From Sporosarcina thermotolerans (GTDB lineage: Bacteria > Bacillota > Bacilli > Bacillales_A > Planococcaceae): a stretch of 64,000 bases of DNA. A model generated the notes under the pieces. The model was not told where the DNA came from. It searched no databases and worked only from the letters and a program-made list of their open reading frames with translations. The translations under genes were made by a program, and so were the position numbers. Within the stretch, counting starts at the first letter, position 1, and each line of letters opens with the position of its first letter. The stretch spans positions 2,224,001 to 2,288,000 of the forward strand of contig NZ_CP125968.1 of NCBI RefSeq assembly GCF_030067815.1. The letters are read 5' to 3'. Shown here in pieces: positions 41,794-53,248 of the stretch.

Positions 41794-44566
41794 ATGGATA
41801 ACCGTACATACGCAGTTGTTGATTTAGAAACGACCGGGCACTCGCCTTCAAAAGGGGACAGGATCATTCAAATCGCAATTGTCTTCATAGAGAACGGCAT
41901 AATCTCTCGAAAATATGCCCGTTTCGTAAACCCGGAACGTGAAATCCCTTTATTTATCCAACAATTGACTTCAATTACGGATAATGAAGTCATTTCGGCT
42001 CCTACATTTGAAGAAATCGCACAAGAAGTTTCCGATCTACTACAAGGAACTGTCTTTGTCGCGCATAATACTGACTTTGATTTATCATTTTTACAAAGCG
42101 AATTCAAACGGTGCAAAGTTGCAACATGGTCCGGGAAGAAAATTGACACAGTTGAATTATCCAAAATTCTATTCCCTTCCTCTTCCAGTTACAGATTACA
42201 GGATTTAGCGGAAGAATTAGATATCCCGCTTTCAACCGCGCATCGGGCTGATGATGATGCAGAAGCAACAGCACACTTATTATTGGCAGCCCTATCTAAA
42301 CTGCAAACATTGCCGGAAGAGACATTGAACCTTCTACACAGACGCTCGTTTTCTTTACGATCGGATATTTCTTCCTTGTTTTATGAAGCCTTGAAATCAG
42401 TCAGGCAGGGAAGTAATGCCACAAAATTACCGATGTTCAGAGGGATTCCATATCGCGACGTGAACAAACCGCTTAGTTCTGTAACTGTTCGTACGACGTT
42501 TCCTATTAAGGACGATGAAAAAGTACAATTATTGAAAAAAGGATATCCTTCTTTTGAATATAGAAAATCTCAACTATCATTCATGGACACTGTTTGGGAA
42601 GCCCTTCAATCAAACAAAGAAGTGATTACCGAGGTACCGACAGGAATCGGGAAGACTGTAAGCTATTTGCTACCTGCGGTAATTCACTCGCTTCAAACTG
42701 GAAAACCGGTCGTCATAAGTACGTTTACAAATCATTTAGTTGATAAAATATTGGAAGATGAAGTGAAGCGTATCCGCAAAATTTTAGATATTGATTGTAC
42801 TGCAACGGTTTTGAAAGGCAAAGAACAGTATATTTCGTTCGGCAAATTCGAAGAACTCCTTCGAATAACGGATGAATCGTATGATGAGACATTTACAATC
42901 ATGCAGGTGCTTGTTTGGTTAACAGAGACCGTACCGGGGATGTCAACGAATTGAATGTTTCTGGAGGCGGACAATTATTTATTGACCGAATCCGCAAACG
43001 GACGTCTAAAATGTTGGAAGATGAAAGATTGGCGGACTATCATCTAAAGATGATTGATGCCTGTGGTAATTCCAATTTAGTCATTACAAATCATTCAATG
43101 TTACTGTCCGATTCGAATCGAGAACAGAAGATTTTCCATTCGTTTTCGGGCTTGATCATTGATGAGGCCCATCAATTCATTCATACAGCCATACGCTCAA
43201 ATGAAATTGTACTTTCCTATATGAACTGGAAATATGTCATAGGTCAGATAGGATCGGACGCGGAAGGTCAATTGCTGCATAAAATAATGAAACTTCACAA
43301 TCGTTTCAGTAATTTTGGGAGTCATGTATTTGATAAGCTTGGCACAACTTATGAAAAATTCACCCATGTATTTGATGATGTTGCTTATAAGTTGTCAAAT
43401 CATCGAACAAAAGCACGCGGCGGGCAGCATGGAAACCGTGTGATTTTTGCACTTGATGAAGTACGGAATGAGCCGATTTTTGCAAAAGTAGCTGAAAAAA
43501 TGGCTGAATATATAGAGGTACTCCAAACGATCCAATCACAGCTAATAATTCACAAATCAAAGATGTCGAATCGTGAAGTGGCACTTCTCTCGGAATGGGA
43601 ATATTGGCTAAGGGAATTGAAGATCAAAGCTGGAGAATGGGTCGAAATATTTTTAGATGATCGTAATGATAACTTTACCGTTTGGATTGAAAAAGATAAA
43701 CGGAGTCTACCTGGTAGTCTGAGTATTGTAAAAAGTCCTATTGATGCTTCGGTAATGATAAACGAATTTACTACACGGATGGAGAAAGAGAACATCGGTA
43801 TTATATGGACATCAGGAACTATGACGATTACTAATAATGAACGATTTGTAGTAAAGCAGCTTGGAATTTCAGACGGTGTTCCTATTAAGACTTTTGCTGC
43901 CCCTCAGCATTTTTATGATAAAGCAGCCATATTCATTGTCGACGATATGCCATCCATTCAACATGTATCGCAAAACGATTATATCGAAGCTGTAGCCGAC
44001 GCAGTCGTCCAAACGGTGATAGCGACTGGGGCAGATTATTCGTTCTGTTCACTTCCCAGGATATGCTTCGAAAAACGTATGAACTGATTTTAGACAGTGA
44101 ATTATTAAGGGAATACGCATTAATTGCACAGGGAGTTAGTTCGGGTAGTCGGTTGAAACTATTGAAGTCGTTCCGCCAATTCGACAAATCGGTTTTATTC
44201 GGCACAAATAGCTTTTGGGAAGGTGTCGACGTACCAGGCGAGGCGCTATCTGCCGTTATCATTGTCCGATTACCATTCACATCTCCTGACGAAATGATAT
44301 TCAAGGCACGTGCGGCAAAGCTAAATGCAAATGGTGGGAATCCATTCACTGAACTTGCGTTGCCAGAAGCGATTTTACGTTTTCGACAAGGGTTCGGCAG
44401 ATTGATCCGCTCGTCTGAAGATAGAGGATTTTTCATCATTTTAGATAGGAGAATTGAAACGAAGTCTTATGGGAAAAGCTTTTTGAATGCTTTGCCTTCA
44501 GTTCCTATTAAGAACGTCTCACTCGAACATATGGTTAAGAACCTCGAAGATTGTTATAATGAATAG
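41794..44566 (+). CDS. dinG: DinG-like exonuclease-helicase (frame broken twice)
   Basis: This protein of about 925 residues fuses an N-terminal DnaQ-like 3'-5' exonuclease domain (VDLETTGHSPSKGDRIIQ, then HNTDFDLSFL and HRADDDAEATAHLL) to an XPD/DinG-type superfamily 2 helicase (Walker A TEVPTGIGKTVSYLLP, DEAH as IIDEAHQFIH, motif VI QGFGRLIRS). The iron-sulfur cysteines of E. coli DinG are not evident, as is usual in Firmicutes. Breaks: a G missing near 42931 (LTETGTGDVNELN) and a G missing in 44028-44031 (TGGRLFVLFTSQDML). Confidence 0.93.
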
Positions 44567-44634
44567 GAATCCAAAAGAAAGCGGGATGGGAAAGTTTTGG
44601 AATTTGTTTTTTCGTATATAGGAAATGATGCACT

Positions 44635-45113
44635 ATGCTGAACTGGGTCAAATTCATCGTTGCCTTCCTTCTTGCCTTATCACTTTTCATCACCGTCATC
44701 GTTTTATATAATGCGAATAAACCTTTTTCTACCGTACAGAAAAATGCGGAAGATATTGCCTTAAAGAATGGGAATCTCCAAACGGTTGACCGCATGGAAA
44801 TTTACAACGGTACCATTTCCATGGTGACTGTTTACGGAAAAGATGCCGATGGTAATGAAAAAGCGATATTTATTGAAGAAAAAACGGAAAAGGTTCTTGA
44901 TGAAGTAGATTTAAAAGACGGAATGATGCAAAAACAGCGCTTGAAACAGTCAAATCCGAACTTCAAATGGAGAAAATCCTGCATGTAGTATTAGGCCTGG
45001 AAGAGGGGCATCCTGTATGGGAAGTCGCATTCAAAAGTGAAAACGGCAAACTGAATTATGTGTATGTATTTTTTGAGAATGGCGAATGGTGGAAACGAAT
45101 CTTAAACCTATAA
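44635..45113 (+). CDS. ypmB: DUF5590/PepSY-like protein YpmB (frame broken)
   Basis: A predicted extracytoplasmic protein with an N-terminal membrane helix (about residues 4-24) and a small domain with GTISMVTVYGKDADGNEKAIFI. Position between dinG and aspB identifies it as YpmB; the small ypmA gene is absent. The function is unknown. A base is missing near 44926; repair allows KTALETVKSELQMEKILHVV and a C-terminus ending in WWKRILNL. ATG 44635. Confidence 0.8.
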
Positions 45114-45153
45114 CCTATCCATTCACTGATAAAGATACTAGGGGACGATTCAA

Positions 45154-46347
45154 TTGACAAAGAAATTAGCCGATAGGGTTAGCACATTATCTCCGTCATC
45201 AACACTGGCCATCACTGCGAGAGCTAAAGAGATGAAAGAATCAGGGATTGATGTAATCGGCCTCGGCGCCGGAGAACCTGATTACAACACTCCAACAAAC
45301 ATTCTCGAAGCGGCAATTGCCTCCATGAAAGAAGGAAAAACAAAGTACACTCCTTCTGGCGGTTTACCAGCATTAAAGGATGCTGTCATAGAGAAACTGA
45401 AAAAAGACCAGCAATTGAATTTTACACGCAAAGAGATTATGATTGGCATCGGAGCAAAACATGTCCTTTATACATTATTCCAAGTAATTTTGGATCCGGG
45501 AGATGAAGTGATCATTCCAACCCCTTACTGGGTAAGCTATCCAGAACAGGTGAAGTTGGCAGGCGGTGTTCCAGTGTTTGTGGAAAGTACTCCTGAATCT
45601 CAATTCAAGGTCACTGCAGAGCAGTTAAGTGCAGCAGTTTCTTCAAAAACAAAGGCAGTCATCATCAATTCTCCAGGTAATCCGACAGGGATGATTTATT
45701 CCCATGAAGAACTTCTTAGAATCGCAGAAGTCTGCAAAGAAAAAGATATTTGGATCATTTCGGATGAAATCTATGAAAAACTTATCTATGGCGGCGAGAA
45801 ACATGTGTCGATTGCACAAATTTCCAATGACGCTAAGGAAAGGACATTCATTATCAACGGGGTATCCAAATCGCATTCTATGACAGGTTGGAGAATCGGT
45901 TATATTGCTGGTAATCAGGAAGTCGTCAGTGCAATGACAAACTTGGCAAGCCACTCAACTTCCAATCCTACTACTACTTCACAATATGCGGCGATAGAGG
46001 CCTATAACGGACCTCAAGATACTGTTGAAGGTATGCGAAAGGATTTTGAATCAAGACTCGAGCGCATCTATCCACTGCTTCAGGCAATCCCGGGCTTCAA
46101 GGTCATCAAACCACAAGGGGCATTCTATTTGTTGCCGGAAGTTTCGGAAGCAGCCGCAAAAACAGGGTTTTCCTCTGTTGATGAATTCGCTTCCGCATTA
46201 TTGACCGAAGCGAAAGTTGCAGTCATCCCAGGTTCGGGCTTTGGCTCACCTGAAACAATTCGATTATCCTATGCAACATCTATTGACTTATTAGAAGAAG
46301 CAGTAAAACGAATCCATTCATATGTAGAAACGAATTGGAAAGAATAA
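45154..46347 (+). CDS. aspB: Aspartate aminotransferase
   Basis: A class I PLP aminotransferase interconverting aspartate and 2-oxoglutarate with oxaloacetate and glutamate. Motifs: SPSSTLAITARAKEMKESG, GAGEPDYNTP, INSPGNPTGMIYS, SDEIYEKLIYGG and the PLP-lysine region GVSKSHSMTGWRIGYIAG. 397 residues from TTG 45154 after AGGGGACGA. Intact. It precedes asnS, so the aspartate and asparaginyl-tRNA genes are neighbours as in B. subtilis. Confidence 0.96.
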   Translation: MTKKLADRVSTLSPSSTLAITARAKEMKESGIDVIGLGAGEPDYNTPTNILEAAIASMKEGKTKYTPSGGLPALKDAVIEKLKKDQQLNFTRKEIMIGIGAKHVLYTLFQVILDPGDEVIIPTPYWVSYPEQVKLAGGVPVFVESTPESQFKVTAEQLSAAVSSKTKAVIINSPGNPTGMIYSHEELLRIAEVCKEKDIWIISDEIYEKLIYGGEKHVSIAQISNDAKERTFIINGVSKSHSMTGWRIGYIAGNQEVVSAMTNLASHSTSNPTTTSQYAAIEAYNGPQDTVEGMRKDFESRLERIYPLLQAIPGFKVIKPQGAFYLLPEVSEAAAKTGFSSVDEFASALLTEAKVAVIPGSGFGSPETIRLSYATSIDLLEEAVKRIHSYVETNWKE

Positions 46348-46371
46348 TAGCAGATATTTACGGAGGTACTT

Positions 46372-47667
46372 ATGAAAACAATTATGATTCACGAAATGCC
46401 CGATCATGTAGGGGAAACAGTCCGCATCGGAGCATGGTTAGCAAACAAACGTTCAAGCGGTAAAATCGCATTCCTGCAACTTCGTGACGGTTCAGGCTTC
46501 GTTCAAGGAGTTGTCGTAAAAGAAGCAGTAGGCGAAGAGGTATTTGCAAAGGCTAAATCCGTTCATCAGGAATCTTCACTTTATGTCACTGCTGAAGTTA
46601 CGGAAGATGAGCGCTCATCATTCGGTGTTGAACTGCAAGTGAAGGATATTGAAATCATCAATGAAGCAGTGGATTATCCAATCACACCGAAGGAGCACGG
46701 AACTGAGTTTTTGATGGATAACCGCCATTTATGGCTGCGTTCTCGTAAACAGCATGCCGTCATGAAAATTCGGGATGAAATCATCCGCTCGACATATGAG
46801 TTTTTCCATATGAACGGTTTTGTGAAAATAGATCCTCCTATTTTAACTGGTTCTTCACCTGAAGGAACGACGGAACTATTCCATACGAAATACTTTGATG
46901 AAGACGCTTATTTATCACAATCCGGCCAACTTTATATGGAGGCTGCTGCAATGGCGCTTGGAAAAGTTTTTTCTTTCGGACCAACATTCCGTGCAGAAAA
47001 ATCGAAAACACGTCGCCATTTAATCGAATTCTGGATGATTGAGCCAGAAATGGCGTTTGTCCAACACGAGGAAAGCTTGGAAATCCAAGAGCAGTATGTA
47101 TCGCATATCGTTCAATCTGTTGTACAAAACTGTCCATTGGAACTTGAGCGGCTCGGTAGGGATGTGTCGAAGCTTGAAAAGATTCAGGCACCATTCCCAC
47201 GAATCACTTATGATGACGCAATTGAATTCCTTCATGGTAAAGGCTTTGATGATATCCAGTGGGGCGATGATTTCGGTGCACCGCATGAAACAGCGATCGC
47301 TGAAAACTACGATATGCCAGTATTCATTACGCATTATCCGAAAGATATTAAATCGTTCTATATGCAGCCGCACCCGGATCGCGACGATGTCGTACTTTGC
47401 GCTGATTTGATCGCGCCTGAAGGCTATGGCGAAATCATTGGTGGTTCTGAACGTATTTATGATTATGAATTGATGAAGCAACGTATTCAAGATCATAATT
47501 TGGATGAATCTGCATACAGCTGGTATTTGGATCTTTGTAAATATGGTGCTGTTCCACACTCCGGATTCGGCCTTGGATTGGAGCGGACAGTCGCTTGGAT
47601 TTCAGGAGTGGAGCATGTTAGGGAGACTATTCCATTCCCACGTTTGTTGAATCGTTTGTACCCTTAA
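46372..47667 (+). CDS. asnS: Asparagine-tRNA ligase
   Basis: AsnRS charges tRNA-Asn. It has an N-terminal OB-fold anticodon-binding domain ([20 protein letters not shown]) and a class II catalytic core: motif 2 [20 protein letters not shown] and motif 3 [15 protein letters not shown]. 431 residues, intact. ATG 46372 follows GGAGG. Confidence 0.97.
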   Translation: MKTIMIHEMPDHVGETVRIGAWLANKRSSGKIAFLQLRDGSGFVQGVVVKEAVGEEVFAKAKSVHQESSLYVTAEVTEDERSSFGVELQVKDIEIINEAVDYPITPKEHGTEFLMDNRHLWLRSRKQHAVMKIRDEIIRSTYEFFHMNGFVKIDPPILTGSSPEGTTELFHTKYFDEDAYLSQSGQLYMEAAAMALGKVFSFGPTFRAEKSKTRRHLIEFWMIEPEMAFVQHEESLEIQEQYVSHIVQSVVQNCPLELERLGRDVSKLEKIQAPFPRITYDDAIEFLHGKGFDDIQWGDDFGAPHETAIAENYDMPVFITHYPKDIKSFYMQPHPDRDDVVLCADLIAPEGYGEIIGGSERIYDYELMKQRIQDHNLDESAYSWYLDLCKYGAVPHSGFGLGLERTVAWISGVEHVRETIPFPRLLNRLYP

Positions 47668-47698
47668 TCGGAAAGATATATATAGTGAGGTGTTCGGA

Positions 47699-48409
47699 AT
47701 GCAAGACGAAGAACGGCTCCGAATTTGGATTGAGCAGGGAAATGTTACCATTTCCCAGCTTTTTTTTCAGTATTATAAAGCATTGGATATAAAAGATTTG
47801 GATGCAATGTTAATCATGCATATGCTTGCTTTTCAAACGGAAGGTTCACAGTTTCCTACACCATTGGAACTCGCTGGACGTATGCATTTAAATGTGAATC
47901 AAGTATCTGAAATCATGCAACGGCTGATGCAACGAGGATTAATAGAAATCAAGCAAGATCAAGATCCTAATGGTGTTCTTTACGAACAAATATCTATGCA
48001 TTCCTTATGGATTAAACTTGTAAATGTTGCCCTTGCCGAAAAAAAGACAATCGTTGAGGAGCAAACTTCTCAGAATGATGAGGGAGAGATCTTTACATTA
48101 TTTGAACAGGAATTTGGTAGGTTGCTCTCCCCGATGGAATGCGAAACAATTACGATGTGGCTGGATGATGATCGACATTCCGCGGAAATTATAAGACAAG
48201 CTTTGAAGGAAGCAGTGCTTGCCCAAAAGTTAAGTTTACGGTACATTGATCGAATTCTTTTCGAGTGGAAGAAAAAGAATATAAAAACATTATCAGATGT
48301 GGAAAAGCAATCTAAATCATTTCGGACCGCAATAATACGTCCGGCATCTAAGCAGGATAGCAGCGTTAAGAAGGTGCCGTTTTATAATTGGTTGGAAGAA
48401 CGGGAATAG
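47699..48409 (+). CDS. dnaD: DNA replication initiation protein DnaD
   Basis: DnaD is a primosomal protein for loading helicase at oriC and restarted forks in low-GC Firmicutes. It has an N-terminal winged-helix domain (AGRMHLNVNQVSEIMQRLMQ) and a C-terminal DnaB/DnaD domain with the YxxxIxxxW signature as RYIDRILFEWKKKNIKT. ATG 47699 is chosen because GTGAGGTG is 7 bases upstream; GTG 47690 lies in that site. 236 residues, intact. Confidence 0.95.
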   Translation: MQDEERLRIWIEQGNVTISQLFFQYYKALDIKDLDAMLIMHMLAFQTEGSQFPTPLELAGRMHLNVNQVSEIMQRLMQRGLIEIKQDQDPNGVLYEQISMHSLWIKLVNVALAEKKTIVEEQTSQNDEGEIFTLFEQEFGRLLSPMECETITMWLDDDRHSAEIIRQALKEAVLAQKLSLRYIDRILFEWKKKNIKTLSDVEKQSKSFRTAIIRPASKQDSSVKKVPFYNWLEERE

Positions 48410-48419
48410 GTGATGGGAC

Positions 48420-49070
48420 ATGTTGACAAAGAAAGAATGGGAAATCTGCCTTGAAGAAATTGGTAAGATGTTCCCAGATGCACATTGTGAATTAGTGCAT
48501 GATAATCCTTTTGAACTTCTTATTGCAACTTTACTTTCAGCACAATGCACAGATGTTCTTGTGAACCGGGTGACAGCTGATCTATTTCGTAAGTATAAAA
48601 AACCTGAAGACTATTTGGCTGTTGAAATTGAAGAATTGCAAAATGACATTCGGTCAATCGGTCTATATAGAAATAAAGCAAAAAATATTCAAGCATTAAG
48701 TGTTCTTCTAATCGAACAATTTGGTGGGGAAGTACCCGCTGATCGTGATTTGCTGACGACGTTCCCGGGAGTAGGTCGGAAAACAGCAAATGTTGTTGTA
48801 TCCAATGCGTTCGGAATTCCCGCAATGGCTGTTGATACACATGTAGAGCGTGTAGCAAAGAGACTTGGGATGAATCGTTGGAAGGATACACCATTAATGG
48901 TGGAAGAAAAAATTATGCGCTGGACGCCGAGGGAAAGATGGACTGATACACATCACCAGATCATCTTCTTTGGAAGATATCATTGTAAAGCGCAAAATCC
49001 CGCCTGCCCAGAATGTCCACTTTTACCGTTATGCAGGGAAGGGAAGAAACGGATGAAAAACCTTGCTTAA
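48420..49070 (+). CDS. nth: Endonuclease III
   Basis: Nth is a DNA glycosylase/AP lyase for oxidised pyrimidines. It has the helix-hairpin-helix LTTFPGVGRKTANVV with the catalytic Asp in VDTHVERVAKRLG, and the [4Fe-4S] ligands C-x6-C-x2-C-x5-C in CKAQNPACPECPLLPLC. 216 residues, intact. The stop overlaps the start of ypoC. Confidence 0.97.
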   Translation: MLTKKEWEICLEEIGKMFPDAHCELVHDNPFELLIATLLSAQCTDVLVNRVTADLFRKYKKPEDYLAVEIEELQNDIRSIGLYRNKAKNIQALSVLLIEQFGGEVPADRDLLTTFPGVGRKTANVVVSNAFGIPAMAVDTHVERVAKRLGMNRWKDTPLMVEEKIMRWTPRERWTDTHHQIIFFGRYHCKAQNPACPECPLLPLCREGKKRMKNLA

Positions 49071-49419
49071 CTATAAAAATAGGGATCATGAAGTGTTAAA
49101 TTCTTATTGGGATAAGTGGCTTGGGTTAAGTGATGAGATTGCGGCAGCTCTGAAGCAGAAGGATCGGAAGGTAGTGCCATTGATGGAAACTGCCATTAAT
49201 AACTATTCAGAAATGCTTAGTTCTTTCGTTTTTATTGAGCCCACTGCGGTTGAAGATACATCGCAAGCCATTGAACCATTGAATGGACATGAACGATTAC
49301 TGTTTATCCGTGAAAAGATGAATAGGGAGTTTGCTTATATTCAATTAAAAGCCTTATATTCCGAAGCACAGAAAAAAGCTGTCAGCTTATTGGCAAGAAA
49401 CATGATAAAAAGCCGGTAA
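49063..49419 (+). CDS. ypoC: YpoC-like protein
   Basis: A 118-residue helical protein overlapping nth by 8 bases from TTG 49063. Position and the pattern NGHERLLFIREKMNREFAYIQ support YpoC, of unknown function. It ends inside the hairpin that separates it from the convergent ponA. Confidence 0.75.
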   Translation: MLNYKNRDHEVLNSYWDKWLGLSDEIAAALKQKDRKVVPLMETAINNYSEMLSSFVFIEPTAVEDTSQAIEPLNGHERLLFIREKMNREFAYIQLKALYSEAQKKAVSLLARNMIKSR

Positions 49420-49443
49420 AGGATTCAATCCTTTACCGGCTTT
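49409..49443. terminator. Bidirectional terminator between ypoC and ponA
   Basis: AAAGCCGGTAAAGGA pairs perfectly with TCCTTTACCGGCTTT (15 bp) over 5 bases. It overlaps the ypoC stop and sits 6 bases from the ponA stop. Confidence 0.9.
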
Positions 49444-49448
49444 ATTAT

Positions 49449-52087
49449 TTACTGGCTACCATCATCGGTTCCATTGTCTGGTTCGCCATCATCTCCGGAA
49501 CCGGAATCATCTCCACTGTTACCGGAGTCACTCCCGTCTTCATCCGGGTTGTTGTCTGAACCGTTGTTGTTGCCGTCATTTCCATTGTTGCCTTTGTTAC
49601 CATTATTACCTTTATTGTTGTTTCCTTTATTATTGCCATTGTTATTCCCGTTATTTTCTTCGCCTTGATCATTGCCTTGATTGCCATCTTCATTGTTAAA
49701 TTCAGGTTCTTTTTGCCCTTCAATCAGAAGTGAAGTGGAGGCAGGACTACTTTCAATATCGCCCGCGATTGCCTTGACATAAAAGACATACGTATGACCC
49801 AACTCTACTCCAGAGAATGTCACGGTTTGATCGGTAGTCGTCGTCATTTTTTGCACTTCGCTACCGTCCATCGCGACAGAAACTTCAAATTGGACTGGTC
49901 CAAGAAGTAATTCTGTATCTGGACCTTTATGTGTCCAGTTAAGTATTACTGAATTTGTCTCATTGTCGTATTCCGCTGATAATCCAGCCGGTGCATCTAA
50001 CTCAGTCAGGTATTCCTTATCCATTTTTGTTGGAACAGTTCCGCGTACAAATAGTTCGGTGCTTCTTAATGCATCCGGAGTTGACCTGCTTGCAAGGATT
50101 GTAGGATTCGAACCTTTCACAATTGTTGCCTCTTCCACTGAGCTTGGTTGTTTGAAATGTGGCGTCTTCTTGCCCGCGACAAGATCAGTCATTACCGTTC
50201 TGAATAGGATTTGAGGTACATAGCGACCACGATCGAAAGTTGTAATTGGGGTCGTATAATTTTTGTAACCTCCCCAAACGGCAATTGTATATTCTGTTGT
50301 ATAGCCGGTGAACCAGCTGTCGGGAACATCAGAGTTCTTCAAGCCAAGTTTCTTTTTAGCATCGGCATCATAGTTTGTCGTACCCGTCTTTCCAGCCATA
50401 TCTAAGCCTGAAACATTTGCTGTTTTCCCTGTTCCCATTGTGACAACATCCCTTAAAATGTCTGTCACCATGTATGCTGTAGAATCTTTCATGACAGTTA
50501 CCGGGTCAGGGGAAAGTTTTATGTTTGTTTTCCCATCTCTTAAAATTACATTTTTAACCGCATGGGGTTTCGTATAGATACCCCCGTTACCGAAAGCGGA
50601 ATAAGCTCCTGCCATTTCAATTGTAGAAAATTGGCCCGTCCACCACCGATAGCTATGACGGATTCCAACTTATCATAAGAAAGCCCTAGTTTGCTTGCGA
50701 ATTGGACGGCTTTTTTTGCTCCAACTTCTTCAAAAACTTTGACAGCGGGGATGTTCCTAGATTTATATAATGCTTCCCTTGTTGTAATAGGGCCTAAGAA
50801 TTTACCATCGACATTCCGTATCGATATATTCGTTCCCCTATATTTATAAGGTTCATCCACTACTGTATGAGCTGTTGACCAGTTTTCGTTTTCGATAATA
50901 GGGCCGTATGAAAGGATAGGTTTAATAACCGAACCAGGCTGTCTACGATTATCTGAAGCGAAATTCAGGTTTCGACCCGAAAAGTTACGACCGCCGCCAA
51001 TCGCAACAATTTCACCTGTTTTTGTATTCAATACAGTCATTCCAGCTTGCATTTCATCTGATTCGTAAATATTTGAATTGATAGCTCTTTCAACCGACTG
51101 TTGTGCCTTAGGATCAAGCGCAGTTTGAATTGTTACGCCTTCTGATAGAAGATCCATCATGCCGGCAGCTTCCAGTTCATCCAATACGATATCTACATAA
51201 GCAAGATATTGAGAATTGGAATCTTCTCGTTGATCTTCAGGAACAAGGGTCTGAGTAACAGGAATTGCTTTTGCTTCTTCCATCTGTTCTTTTGTAATTT
51301 TCTCGTGTTTGTACATTAAGCTGAGAACTGTGTTTCGACGTTTTTCCGCACGCTCTGGATTTTTGAATGGATTATATCCATTTGGAGATTGTGGTAAACC
51401 AGCCAACATCGCCATTTCATGAAGCTCAAGTTCATCTAACTTCTTTCCATAGAAATATTGTGCGGCAGTGCCGAAACCATGTACCCTCCCGGACATCAGG
51501 ATTTTGTTGAAGTACATTTCAAAAATATCTTCTTTTTCATATTCCCTTTCCAATTTAAGCGCGAGCCATGCTTCCTGTGCTTTTCGCTTTAAGGTTTTCT
51601 CATCGGTTAGAAAAGAGTTTTTAATAACCTGTTGCGTTAACGTTGAAGCACCTTGCGAACCGAATCCACTTCTAAAGTTCGCTAAAACTGCTCCGCCGAG
51701 TCTCCAAAAGTCCATACCATGATGTTTGTAAAATCGTACATCTTCAGTCGCAAGAATTGCATTTTCCATTTCTTTTGGTATTTCATTGTAAGGGACAAAC
51801 TCCCGCTTTTCAGCTCCTAATTTCATGAAAACATTTCCGTTACGATCGGCAATATTGCTTGTAATCGGATCTTTCAAAAGACTTTCATCCAAATCGGGTG
51901 CACTGCTTGCGTAAAAAGCGAAGAGTGCGAGCCCACCAATAAATACCGCAAGTCCGACGGCAATTATTGCTAAAATAATTTTCTTGATGACATTGCCATT
52001 TTTTTTAGGTTTTTTATTTTTTCCGCGTTTCCGTTCCGCTTCCATTTTTTGACGGCGGGCTGCGCGTGAATTTAAAGTATCACTCAT
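49449..52087 (-). CDS. ponA: Bifunctional class A penicillin-binding protein PBP1A (frame broken)
   Basis: PonA polymerises and cross-links peptidoglycan. After a basic cytoplasmic tail and one membrane helix come the GT51 transglycosylase (ATEDVRFYKHHGMD, QGASTLTQQVIKN) and the transpeptidase with SVIK (RQPGSVIKPI) and KTGTTNYD. A fibronectin type III domain (PAGLSAEYDNETNSVILNWT) and a tail of about 75 residues rich in Asn, Gly and Asp end the protein. The run at 50627-50630 is one base short; repair gives GGGRANFSTIEMAGAYSAFG. About 879 residues. It follows recU in an operon. Confidence 0.95.
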
Positions 52088-52106
52088 ATTTTTTCCTGCC
52101 TTTCGA

Positions 52107-52716
52107 TCAATTGAAATTGTTTTGTAGTTTCTTTAAGGCTGATAGATAGTCAAGCCGTGGATTGTAACGAGCTTCTATTTCTATGGACATCTCCTCAATT
52201 TCAGAGAGTGTTATAGATTTTCTTCCGCCTTCTATCATTCTTTCCCACTTTTTTTCGAAGTACTCATAAGGCACAACGAAATAGCGATCTAAAACCGTGA
52301 ATTTAACCAAGAGAAACGTGATTCCATTTTGCTCTGATACTTTCCTCATATGCTCTACTTGGTGTTCGTGGATGTTCTGCAAAGGGAAAGAAGTTCGATT
52401 TTTAGTCTCTTTCGCTTCAAAATCAATATATTTTCCATTCCACACTCCATTATAATCCGTTGTCGATGGTGACCTGAAGTATGCTTCCGTAATAACAGCG
52501 GCACTGCGGCAGGATATTTCACATTCACGACCTGGATAGGGACAGGTTTTTTATGGATAACCGCTATGTTGTTGGACAAGTAATATTCATTCGTATCATT
52601 CAATTCATCTTCAAGCGTTTTTCCGCGGTTGCTGAACGATGGATTTGTTTTTTTCTTCCGGTTTCCAACTGTTGAACAGGGACGTATTTCTTCCCATTCG
52701 GATATCGTATCGTCAT
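52107..52716 (-). CDS. recU: Holliday junction resolvase RecU (frame broken twice)
   Basis: RecU cuts Holliday junctions in recombination and chromosome segregation. The N-terminus [13 protein letters not shown] and [19 protein letters not shown] are family features; the active site is [17 protein letters not shown]. Breaks: the T run 52648-52654 (plus strand) is one short ([12 protein letters not shown] after repair) and a base is missing at 52510/52511 ([16 protein letters not shown]). The start at 52716 has AGGTGG upstream. About 203 residues; ponA follows 19 bases later. Confidence 0.93.
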
Positions 52717-52879
52717 ACCTACCACCTCGTATCACTATCATACCATAATGATTGGACGGATTATCCTTATAAAAGTTCCGTGTTAACATGAATTCCCAAA
52801 GAATATACGTTCGTTGAACTTGGTGTCTCCGTAAAATTTTGATAGACTAAAGGAAAGAATCCGGGAAGGAAGAGATCAC

Positions 52880-53248
52880 TTGAATCTTATAGAGAAAACG
52901 GAACGGCTCCTTTCGGTATGTGAAGAATGCCTACCAAGACTTTTAGCTATGCGGGAATTGGAAGAGGAGCCCGATTTTTTTAATGAAGTGAAGCCATATG
53001 CAGATGAAAACCATAAATTAGTAGACGATTGGACGGAGGAAATGAGGACATATATTCGCACTGAAAAACCAAGATACGTCCATATCCATCAAGTTGAATC
53101 GTTGAATGAATCGATGAAACAATTCATTGTACAATCCTTTTATGCGAAAACGGGAAAGAAGCGATTTGTGCTTTCCATAAATTCTGCCACATACACACTT
53201 AAAACGGTGTTAGAAGCATTGGAATCTGAGAGGGGTTACAGCGAATGA
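52880..53248 (+). CDS. yppE: DUF1798 protein YppE
   Basis: A 122-residue helical protein matching YppE (DUF1798): DFFNEVKPYADENHKLVDDW and KPRYVHIHQVESLNESM are the recognisable parts. The function is unknown. TTG 52880 follows GGAAGGAAGAG. Its stop overlaps the next start (ATGA), so it is coupled to the helicase gene. Intact. Confidence 0.82.
   Translation: MNLIEKTERLLSVCEECLPRLLAMRELEEEPDFFNEVKPYADENHKLVDDWTEEMRTYIRTEKPRYVHIHQVESLNESMKQFIVQSFYAKTGKKRFVLSINSATYTLKTVLEALESERGYSE

Noticed and set aside
49474-49668. Plus-strand Ser/Pro/Leu-rich ORF
   Set aside because: It is the antisense of the Asn/Gly/Asp repeat tail of ponA and has no ribosome site.
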